Shown: positions 1 to 5,459 of the stretch, one piece after another
Position numbering within the stretch: position 1 is the stretch's first letter
Layout of the letters: each line of letters opens with the position of its first letter
Notes under the pieces: model-generated
The model's database searches: none
The model's input: only the letters and a program-made list of their open reading frames with translations
What the model was told of the DNA's origin: nothing
Translations under genes and position numbers: made by a program
Source: SAT2750 sp964476375
Lineage (GTDB): Bacteria; Planctomycetota; Planctomycetia; Pirellulales; Pirellulaceae
Length of the DNA stretch: 5,459 nucleotides
Direction of reading: 5' to 3'
NCBI GenBank assembly: GCA_964476375.1
Contig: CAYYZW010000295.1
Location: forward strand, 1-5,459

Positions 1-34
1 CAACCCCGGGGACCGGAACCAGGCCGGCGCACAC

Positions 35-73
35 CAACGGCCGGCAGGTCATGGGAGCGACCTCCGGCCGTTG
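35..73 (-). terminator. Strong 3' hairpin after the last gene
   Basis: The arms CAACGGCCGG-AGGTC and GACCT-(G)-CCGGCCGTTG (minus-strand reading) pair over 15 bp with one bulged base (position 45) and an 8-nt loop (51-58). The hairpin begins 21 nt after the TAA stop. No T-run follows, so it is not a textbook intrinsic terminator. It may still end the transcript or protect its 3' end from exonucleases. The pairing is seen directly; the function is inferred. Confidence 0.6.
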
Positions 74-117
74 ACACGCTAGATTGACCGCGAGTTAGTT
101 TTGCGGATTGACACGCT
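71..117. repeat. 10-bp direct repeat flanking the last stop codon
   Basis: TTGACACGCT occurs at 71-80 and again at 108-117. The second copy lies in the final codons of the DUF3467 gene; the first lies after its stop and overlaps the distal arm of the 3' hairpin. It may be a trace of a small local duplication, or chance. Confidence 0.5.
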
Positions 118-511
118 TGCTGACATCGGTCTCGAGGACACCGAATACCTGCTCATGTCTTTGCACGGACATGGAGAGAGCGGCCAGTAATCTCTTGGCC
201 GTATAAAAATTGACCACGATCCGCTGGCTGACCTTGATCGGATTCTGGGGCACACCCGTCGGCTGGGGATTGAGCCCAAAGTCGATGATCAGTTCCTCGG
301 GAGAACCGGTCACGCGACAAAAATTCGAGTAAGAACAGAGTGCCCCGGCGTCATCGACCTGCACCTGCACCTGCTGTGGTACGGGGGGGGCGGCGGGAGC
401 TGCAGCCTCGGGCTGCTCGGTTGCCTGGTCGGTTGCCTGGTCTTCCGCACCCGCGTCAGTAGTTTCTTCTGCCTCGGGTTCGGCATCGGGGTTATCAGGT
501 TTTTTCGCCAT
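95..511 (-). CDS. DUF3467-like small protein with acidic low-complexity N-terminus
   Basis: This encodes 138 residues, with ATG at 509-511 and TAA at 95-97. An in-frame TGA (515-517) two codons upstream rules out a longer start on this frame; the ribosome site is weak. Residues 1 to about 48 are rich in Ala, Glu, Asp, Pro and Gln (MAKKPDNPDAEPEAEETTDA onward) and probably disordered, including a DQATDQAT repeat. Residues about 49-132 match the DUF3467 pattern as I know it: a YSNFCRVTGSPEELIIDFG strand region, then RIVVNFYTAKRLLAAL and a helix ending HEQVFGVLE. No signal peptide or membrane segment is visible, so it should be cytosolic. The biochemical role of DUF3467 is not known to me. It is the last gene, 101 nt after the protease gene, and may be a small accessory or regulatory partner; that is inferred from position only. 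Confidence 0.85.
   Translation of the reverse strand: MAKKPDNPDAEPEAEETTDAGAEDQATDQATEQPEAAAPAAPPVPQQVQVQVDDAGALCSYSNFCRVTGSPEELIIDFGLNPQPTGVPQNPIKVSQRIVVNFYTAKRLLAALSMSVQRHEQVFGVLETDVSKRVNPQN
419..442 (-). repeat. 12-bp perfect tandem duplication in the DUF3467 gene
   Basis: GACCAGGCAACC occurs twice back to back on the minus strand and encodes DQAT-DQAT (residues 24-31) in the acidic N-terminal tail. The copies are identical at DNA level, which points to a recent slippage duplication that keeps the frame. Confidence 0.85.
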
Positions 512-612
512 GCTTCATTCCATCCATTCGTAAAAAAAACTTCCAAGTTACAATCCGGCTCGCGTGCCCAAAGAACCCTCAAACCGGTTCGTCCAAAACT
601 CCTTTCCAGCAT
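512..612 (-). other. 101-nt intergenic gap between protease and DUF3467 genes
   Basis: Read on the minus strand, this gap has an SD-like AAAGGAG (599-605) just after the protease stop with no useful start codon behind it. Further on is a small inverted repeat, AACTT-gg-AAGTT (538-549), that runs into eight T residues (532-539). The stem is only 4-5 bp, so it is a poor intrinsic terminator but could cause pausing. I see no convincing sigma-70 promoter. The DUF3467 gene is probably read from the upstream promoter. Confidence 0.4.
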
Positions 613-2925
613 TCACATCTGGAAACGAAACGTACGTGCTGCAAAACGGTAAAGCCGCCACCCCAGGGATTTCCATTCCGTGGCGATCCGGGCCCTTCCG
701 CGCAGGTCAATTTGATTGAATTCACCATTTTCGTCAAGCAGATGGGCACGGGCGTGGTAGGAGGTACTGATGGGTGCCACGCCACCGGAGTTATCCATCT
801 GGGAGCCCAGCTGGCCGCCGGCCTGGCTCGACAGGTTGATCGGGCTCTCGGTCAGGTTGGTCAGGGCGATACTGGAAATCTCGCTGGTGTACGTCTTCCA
901 TGGGTAGGATTCAAGGCGGATCTCGACCTCGTCACCAACCTCGATCAACTCGATATCCGCCTGGTCGATGACCAGCTCGGCATCGATCATGACATGACCT
1001 TGCTGACGATTGGCACCCGTCTCGTGCTGGACACTCGCCACCAGGCAGATGACATCATCGGCCGCCAGGAAGGCCCCCTGGTTTTCCGGCTCCAGGAGCG
1101 TCCCCTGCCAGCCGGGCAACTGGCGGTTGCCCCCCCCTCCGCCCGTACGAAACGGGGCAGGAAGAACCACACCGTCGATCGGCGCTATCACAGAAAGCAG
1201 CTCCACCTTGCGATGTTGCTGGACCAGCTGTTTCTGGAGCGATGCAATCGAATCCCGGACCTGCATGATCTCCTCCCCCGCCTGGGGATCCACGCTCCGT
1301 TGCTGCTGCAACGTCTGGAGCCGGGCCTCTGCCTCCCGCAGGAGGCCACCCAGCTCGATCTCCTTGATCCTTTCGTCCGGACTCTCAAGCTGGGCGATAA
1401 GCTGCCCCGCCTTGACCTGCTGACCAGGCACCACCAGGCACTTCCCCAGCCTGCTTGGAATCGACGCGTAGATCGCGGCAGAGCGAGGACGCGGGCCGGC
1501 TCCCTCGACCGTTCGATCCGCGTCTCGCGGGACGATACGAACAGCGCAGTCGACATCGTAGGGCAACGGCACCAGCGCGATCAGCAGGACCAGCACCGTC
1601 ACCACACCCAGGGAAGCTGCCACACGGTGCTTTTTCACTTTCTGCGTCCTCCCGGGTGTATAAAAAAACTTGCCCAGTTGCCAGAGCGGTTGAACGACCA
1701 GCCCAAAGACACCCATCAGTCCCAGCAACTGGCCGAGAATCTTCAGTCCATATGGCTCCAGGACCATGTTCAGGAACATGAAGATAGAGAAAACAATGAA
1801 CCAGCGGTAGAGCACTGCAGCAACCGTGTAGAGTCCGAAAAAGAAATGGTTCCGCTGGGGCAGGAAGGGGCTCTCCTGCTGCTCGATCCCAAGGCAGAGC
1901 TGGACCATGAATCGCTTGAGTATCTCGGTGGCTTTCTGCCGCAGGTTAAGGATCTCGGTGATATCCATCAGGATGTAATACCCGTCAAACCGGAGCAGGG
2001 GGTTCCCGTTAAACAGCAACGTGCTGACCGAGCAGATAAACATCAGCCGAAGGCAGATCTGGTTTAACATTCCCGGTTCACTAAACCACCAGACAAAGGT
2101 GCAGATCGAGGCAATGAACATCTCCACGTACATGCCTGCCGCACCGATGGCGACCCGGTGCCACTTGTTAGGCAACATCCAGGAATCGGAAACATTGCAG
2201 TACAGCGCAGGAGTGAACACCAGCAGCATGAAACCCATCTCGTGGCATTCGCCACCGAACCGCTTGCAACTCAGCCCGTGCCCAAATTCATGAAGCACCT
2301 TGACCACGGCCATGGTCACCCCCAGGTAGAGCCAGTTATGGGCTCCAAAGAACTGGTGAAAGGTCGGCAGGCGGGAGCGAAACACATCAAACTGCACGAT
2401 CACCAGCAGCAGGGCTGCCGCCGCCAGCATACTGACTAAGAGGACCATGGCACGGTGAAAAAACCAGCCGGTAACCGGGTAGATCTTGGTCAGGATCCAT
2501 TCCGGGTCGATCCCCCGCCAGCGAACGGCAAAGATATTAGTAAACTTCCCCCAGAACTCCTTGCTCCGCTTCTTGTCACGACGAATCTTCAGCTGCCGTC
2601 CCTGGCCACTGGCACTGGAAAGCACCAGCCCACTGCGGTGAAGCATGCCGATAAAATGATGAAGATCCTGGAAGCCGATTTTCTGTGGCGTGAACTCCCG
2701 CTCAAAACGCTCCTTGATATCCTCCATGCTCGCCTGTCCGTCGAGCATGTTGAGAATGGCAAATTCCTCCTCGTGAAAACGATAGTAATTCAACCCGATC
2801 GGCTCCTTGACCACCCAGTAGGCCCGTCCCTGGTACTGGTGTCGACGAAAGGAAAGATCGGGGCGCATCCGCAGGGAGAGCGGGCGGGAGGAACTACTGA
2901 CCAGGCTATCGGCGAGTGTCGACAT
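613..2925 (-). CDS. PqqD-like / M50 site-2 protease / HlyD-like chimeric membrane protein
   Basis: This encodes 770 residues, with ATG at 2923-2925 and TGA at 613-615. Residues about 20-105 resemble a PqqD-type winged-helix (RiPP recognition) domain: a YWVVKEPIGLNYYRF strand pair, then EEEFAILNMLDGQ and a final helix ending HRSGLVLS. Residues about 150-455 are polytopic, with roughly six to eight hydrophobic segments. They carry HEFGH (212-216), the zinc-binding HExxH of M50 site-2 proteases, and NGNPLLRFDG (306-315), the second NxxPxxxxDG motif with the third metal ligand. Both look intact, so the protease should be active. Cys/His-rich GGECHE and YCNVSDSW follow the active site. Residues about 484-517 and 577-631 are lipoyl halves flanking a coiled coil (about 518-575), as in HlyD proteins; a GGGGG stretch lies in the second half. 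The family is often annotated as a putative peptide zinc metalloprotease. Substrate unknown; binding or cleavage of a partner peptide is inferred from the domains. Confidence 0.9.
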   Translation of the reverse strand: MSTLADSLVSSSSRPLSLRMRPDLSFRRHQYQGRAYWVVKEPIGLNYYRFHEEEFAILNMLDGQASMEDIKERFEREFTPQKIGFQDLHHFIGMLHRSGLVLSSASGQGRQLKIRRDKKRSKEFWGKFTNIFAVRWRGIDPEWILTKIYPVTGWFFHRAMVLLVSMLAAAALLLVIVQFDVFRSRLPTFHQFFGAHNWLYLGVTMAVVKVLHEFGHGLSCKRFGGECHEMGFMLLVFTPALYCNVSDSWMLPNKWHRVAIGAAGMYVEMFIASICTFVWWFSEPGMLNQICLRLMFICSVSTLLFNGNPLLRFDGYYILMDITEILNLRQKATEILKRFMVQLCLGIEQQESPFLPQRNHFFFGLYTVAAVLYRWFIVFSIFMFLNMVLEPYGLKILGQLLGLMGVFGLVVQPLWQLGKFFYTPGRTQKVKKHRVAASLGVVTVLVLLIALVPLPYDVDCAVRIVPRDADRTVEGAGPRPRSAAIYASIPSRLGKCLVVPGQQVKAGQLIAQLESPDERIKEIELGGLLREAEARLQTLQQQRSVDPQAGEEIMQVRDSIASLQKQLVQQHRKVELLSVIAPIDGVVLPAPFRTGGGGGNRQLPGWQGTLLEPENQGAFLAADDVICLVASVQHETGANRQQGHVMIDAELVIDQADIELIEVGDEVEIRLESYPWKTYTSEISSIALTNLTESPINLSSQAGGQLGSQMDNSGGVAPISTSYHARAHLLDENGEFNQIDLRGRARIATEWKSLGWRLYRFAARTFRFQM

Positions 2926-2965
2926 GAACCCTTCGCTGCCACTGCCACCGGGGGGCAGGGCAGCT

Positions 2966-2971
2966 CTCCTT
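2966..2971 (-). promoter_or_regulatory. Shine-Dalgarno-like site upstream of the site-2 protease gene
   Basis: AAGGAG on the minus strand lies in the 65-nt gap, 40 nt before the annotated ATG and so too far to serve it directly. It lies 7 nt before an in-frame CTG (2956-2958), which would add 11 residues. The annotated ATG has its own AAGGG (2929-2933) with a short 3-nt spacer. The site is clear; its function is uncertain. Confidence 0.35.
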
Positions 2972-2990
2972 CATTCTCAGGCAACCGACA

Positions 2991-3959
2991 TCAGGTGCCA
3001 TCATCAAACTGGACTTCCAGTTCCACCGGCGTACCGGGGCGCAGGATCCACTGAGACCCGATCGCCAGGTTGTCAATATCTGCCCAGACCTGGTATTCCC
3101 CACCGGCCTGGATGAGGTTGCTGACAAAACTGATCTTGCCGTTAAACTCAAGCTTCCGGTTGACCAGTTTTTCCAGCTTGGCAGAGAGCTGCCTGTCCTT
3201 GAGACGCACGGTGACCGGCCGACCAAGCACGAGCACCGGTGGATGATCACGGGAGGACAGGAATCCTTCCACGCGGAGCCGGTCCATGCGGACGACCTGG
3301 CAGATCGGTTCCCCCAGGGCGACCCACTCCCCAATCTCCTTGTAACGCCGTTCAATGACGCCGGCCAGCGGCGCCTTGATGGACCGCCTCTCGAGGCTGT
3401 TCTCCGCCGCCTTGACCTGTTGTCCGCGAACCCTGGCGGTAATTCCCGAAATATCAAATTCCAGCTTGGCCACGTCCACCTGCAGCATGGATCGCTCGGC
3501 GGTGAGTCGTTCCCGCCGCAACTTGGTGGCGGGAATCGAGCCAGGGGATGCCGCATTGACCGCTTCAGATTCTTCCACCTCCGCCTGGGCCACCTTGGCT
3601 GCCGAGTCAGAAGCCCTGACGTTAATATCGTTGGTCGCTTCCTTGATCGCTACCTCGTGGTTCAAGCCTGCCTCCTCGAGACGAACCATGGCGTCGGAGT
3701 TATCCAGGCCAGCCAGGAGCTGGCCTTCCTCGACCGTCTCCCCCTCCTGGAAATGCAAGCTCATCAGAACACCGGCTTCCTGGGCGCTGACATCCACATC
3801 ATTGATCAGCGAGATATGTCCTTCCACGATCCCGACGTCGTCGAGTGACACCTGCTCCACCGGAAAGCGGTTACCGGGAGCCGGTACCGCACTGTTCTGA
3901 GCGGCAACAACCGTCGCAACCGCCAGGCATACAACGCCAATCAGGACCAGGTTTCGCAT
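2991..3959 (-). CDS. HlyD/RND-type periplasmic adaptor subunit with signal peptide
   Basis: This encodes 322 residues ending in TGA (2991-2993). I chose the ATG at 3957-3959 over the adjoining in-frame TTG (3960-3962) because AAGGAG lies 6 nt before the ATG and only 3 nt before the TTG. Residues 1-20 form a signal peptide (MRNLVLIGVVCLAVATVVAA) with a likely cleavage after VAA; there is no proper lipobox despite Cys11. Residues about 55-88 are the first lipoyl half (SAQEAGVLMSLHFQEGETV), about 90-190 are a long Ala/Glu-rich helical hairpin, and about 192-225 are the second half (SIKAPLAGVIERRYKEIGEW). A beta-barrel-like domain completes the protein. This is the membrane-fusion-protein plan, in which such proteins bridge an inner-membrane pump and an outer-membrane channel, but no pump is encoded in this window. 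It lies between two larger proteins with the same lipoyl/coiled-coil plan, so it probably assembles with them; that is inference. Confidence 0.88.
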   Translation of the reverse strand: MRNLVLIGVVCLAVATVVAAQNSAVPAPGNRFPVEQVSLDDVGIVEGHISLINDVDVSAQEAGVLMSLHFQEGETVEEGQLLAGLDNSDAMVRLEEAGLNHEVAIKEATNDINVRASDSAAKVAQAEVEESEAVNAASPGSIPATKLRRERLTAERSMLQVDVAKLEFDISGITARVRGQQVKAAENSLERRSIKAPLAGVIERRYKEIGEWVALGEPICQVVRMDRLRVEGFLSSRDHPPVLVLGRPVTVRLKDRQLSAKLEKLVNRKLEFNGKISFVSNLIQAGGEYQVWADIDNLAIGSQWILRPGTPVELEVQFDDGT

Positions 3960-3965
3960 CAAAAT

Positions 3966-3971
3966 CTCCTT
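3966..3971 (-). promoter_or_regulatory. Shine-Dalgarno site of the signal-peptide HlyD gene
   Basis: AAGGAG on the minus strand lies 6 nt upstream of the ATG at 3957-3959. It decides the start between two adjacent candidates, TTG and ATG, in favour of the ATG. It lies within the 36-nt gap after the preceding stop codon. Confidence 0.75.
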
Positions 3972-3995
3972 GCTATCAATGATCTCGTGTTCCTT

Positions 3996-5459
3996 CTAGA
4001 ACAAGAGGTGAAGCTGCACCCACTGAACGGCCTCATGAAACCAGCTGTAACCAAGCGACACACGTCCGCAGCGGATCTCGGCAGTCACCGTGGCACCAGG
4101 CCGGAGCTCGATATTCAACTCCGCCAGCTGGCCTCTTAGTTTCTCCTCATCAATCTTCACCCGGATCGGCACGGTCGGGCCTGCTTCTCCCTCCACCCGC
4201 GTTGCCTTGCCGATGTCCTCAGCGGTGGTAATTCCCTGAAAACGATTTTCCGGATGGGTCGCGAGGACATAGCGGACATCGAGCAGCTGCTCGCTCCCCT
4301 CGTCCCCGGCCTCCTTGCGCATGCGTGCCTGATTCACATGCCCGATACGTCGTTCCGGCATGGCAAGCTCCAGTTCCCATTGCCGGGAGGTATCCACCAC
4401 GGCCATCAATGCCTGCCCGAGAGACACAGGTCTTTTCAACAGTGTCTTCTCCACTTCCCACTGCATCACCACTGTCCCGTCGATCGGGCTACGCACCTCG
4501 AGGTCCTGCTCTTTCTCCTTGATGATGACGAGCTGCTGCCGAAGTGTATCGAGTCGCTGGTTCAGCTGCAGGATCTGGCCGGAGATCTGGATCCGGTCCG
4601 CCGGAGAAAGCCCTGACTGGAACTGTGTCCTCCGCGCGGCCCCCAGGCGGTCACTGGTCTCCTGGAACTCCCCGTCAATTCGTCGTCGCTCAATTTGCAG
4701 GTCACGGTCCACAAGGGTTACCAGCAACTGCCCGGCAACCACCTCGTCCTGGTCCCCACAGTGAAACTCCTCAACGATTCCATTGGCCCTGACAAAAACC
4801 TGCCGCCTTACCACCGGCTGGAGAACCCCTCGCGATTCCACGTAAAAATTAACCGGGTAAAAGCAGAGCACCGACAGGACCGCCAGTACAATCGCCGAGA
4901 TCGTGATTGTCTTGGGAAGCGTGCGGGCCCGGACAAGGACGCGGGTTCGGCCGACCGCCCGCCAGAGAGGCATCAGGAAAATATTGTTGTGCACCAGGGC
5001 ATTGGAGACGGCCCGGCAGCTATGCTCGTGAACCAGGTCGACCCGTGGCTCCAGCACCTCTGAAGGCAGGTTGGTCTCGATCTGCTCGATAACCAGGGCG
5101 CCAATACAGTCATCCTGGTTCTCCCCGCTCTCGAACTGCCGTTCGATATTCTCCGGGTTGGCATCTTCCGGACGCTCCGGACGCCGAAGAGGGAGGACCA
5201 TGATTGACTTGGCGTACGATTCATCGACGTAGGCGTCGATAACTTCCTCGATCTGCGGCGGCATATCCTCGGTGGATCCGTGATATCGCAACGGCTCACC
5301 GGCCTGCATGACCCGTGTGGCGAGTTTCCCCAGCAGGGCCACGCTATTGGAACGGTTCTCCACTGTATCCTGGCCACTCACCGCTTCCACCCGGCACTTG
5401 TTCCCATGCCGGACGGCCACCGTGACCCGGTCCGCACCGATCAAACGCCGCCCCTCGTT
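3996..5459 (-). CDS. GAF domain-HlyD family membrane adaptor protein, 5' end outside window
   Basis: The frame is open to the window edge, giving 487 visible residues and a TAG stop at 3996-3998. The first visible residues (NEGRRLIGADRVTVAV) look like the early part of a GAF domain, so the TTG at 5442-5444 is unlikely to be the true start, which should lie further right. Counting from the first visible codon, residues 1 to about 155 form the GAF-like region, with a later GALVIEQ strand. One hydrophobic segment follows at about 184-207. Next come the first biotinyl-lipoyl half (about 220-255, VRANGIVEEF), a charged heptad-like coiled coil (about 255-322), the second lipoyl half (VRSPIDGTVV) and a beta-rich C-terminal part. 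HlyD-family proteins are periplasmic adaptors of export systems. The predicted topology puts the GAF domain in the cytoplasm and the adaptor part in the periplasm. The GAF ligand is unknown. The stop lies 36 nt before the next gene, consistent with co-transcription. The domain calls are firm; the role is inferred. Confidence 0.88.
   Translation of the reverse strand, partial: NEGRRLIGADRVTVAVRHGNKCRVEAVSGQDTVENRSNSVALLGKLATRVMQAGEPLRYHGSTEDMPPQIEEVIDAYVDESYAKSIMVLPLRRPERPEDANPENIERQFESGENQDDCIGALVIEQIETNLPSEVLEPRVDLVHEHSCRAVSNALVHNNIFLMPLWRAVGRTRVLVRARTLPKTITISAIVLAVLSVLCFYPVNFYVESRGVLQPVVRRQVFVRANGIVEEFHCGDQDEVVAGQLLVTLVDRDLQIERRRIDGEFQETSDRLGAARRTQFQSGLSPADRIQISGQILQLNQRLDTLRQQLVIIKEKEQDLEVRSPIDGTVVMQWEVEKTLLKRPVSLGQALMAVVDTSRQWELELAMPERRIGHVNQARMRKEAGDEGSEQLLDVRYVLATHPENRFQGITTAEDIGKATRVEGEAGPTVPIRVKIDEEKLRGQLAELNIELRPGATVTAEIRCGRVSLGYSWFHEAVQWVQLHLLF

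Noticed and set aside
310..612. A 100-codon minus-strand frame starting with an ATG right after the protease stop (TGAATG) and overlapping the DUF3467 gene.
   Set aside because: It is in a different frame from the DUF3467 gene and its translation is Pro/Arg-rich without family features. The SD-like motif lies after its ATG, not before it.
1662..1668. An A7 run (T7 on the coding strand) inside the protease gene, considered as a terminator or frameshift site.
   Set aside because: It encodes an ordinary KFFYTPG stretch, no hairpin precedes it, and the reading frame continues with sensible domain content on both sides.
712..2067. A 451-codon plus-strand open frame opposite the protease gene.
   Set aside because: Its translation is rich in His, Gln, Arg and Leu with no recognisable domain, and it lies wholly antisense to a gene with clear protease and lipoyl motifs. 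It is a composition-driven shadow frame.
2906..3556. A 216-codon minus-strand frame within the signal-peptide HlyD gene.
   Set aside because: It overlaps the HlyD coding frame almost entirely and is Arg/Ser/Trp-rich without motifs, as expected of a shifted frame in GC-rich DNA.
3243..3900. Two plus-strand frames of 181-201 codons opposite the HlyD gene.
   Set aside because: They are antisense to a gene with a good SD site, signal peptide and lipoyl motifs, and they show no domain of their own.
3989..4003. Possible lipoprotein or frameshift signal at the junction between the first two genes.
   Set aside because: The upstream gene ends at a clean TAG and the downstream gene has its own SD and ATG. 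The Cys in its signal peptide lacks a lipobox.

Overview
The window holds one block of four minus-strand genes, transcribed from right to left, that looks like a single operon. Protein style suggests a planctomycete: PqqD-like/site-2 protease/HlyD chimeras and GAF-HlyD fusions of this kind are, as I recall, typical of Planctomycetota. That is a recollection of family style, not a database match. The base composition is GC-rich by eye.

In transcription order the genes are as follows. (1) 5459-3996 is a GAF-domain protein fused through one membrane segment to a HlyD-type adaptor; its 5' end lies beyond the window. (2) 3959-2991 is a smaller HlyD/RND-type adaptor with a signal peptide. (3) 2925-613 is a 770-residue membrane protein with an N-terminal PqqD-like domain, a polytopic M50 (site-2 protease) core with intact metal-binding motifs, and a C-terminal HlyD-like biotinyl-lipoyl/coiled-coil module. 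(4) 511-95 is a 138-residue protein with a low-complexity acidic N-terminus and a DUF3467-like C-terminus. The gaps are 36, 65 and 101 nt. A strong 15-bp hairpin (35-73) follows the last stop codon and probably marks the 3' end of the transcript.

Taken together, three adaptor-like proteins with three different membrane arrangements sit beside an intramembrane metalloprotease that carries a putative peptide-recognition domain. This suggests an envelope system that recognises, cleaves and/or exports a peptide or protein, with a cytoplasmic GAF domain as a possible sensor. No ABC ATPase, RND pump, outer-membrane channel or precursor peptide is visible here, and the cluster continues to the right of the window. 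The substrate and the actual reaction are unknown. No tRNA, rRNA, mobile element or CRISPR array was seen.
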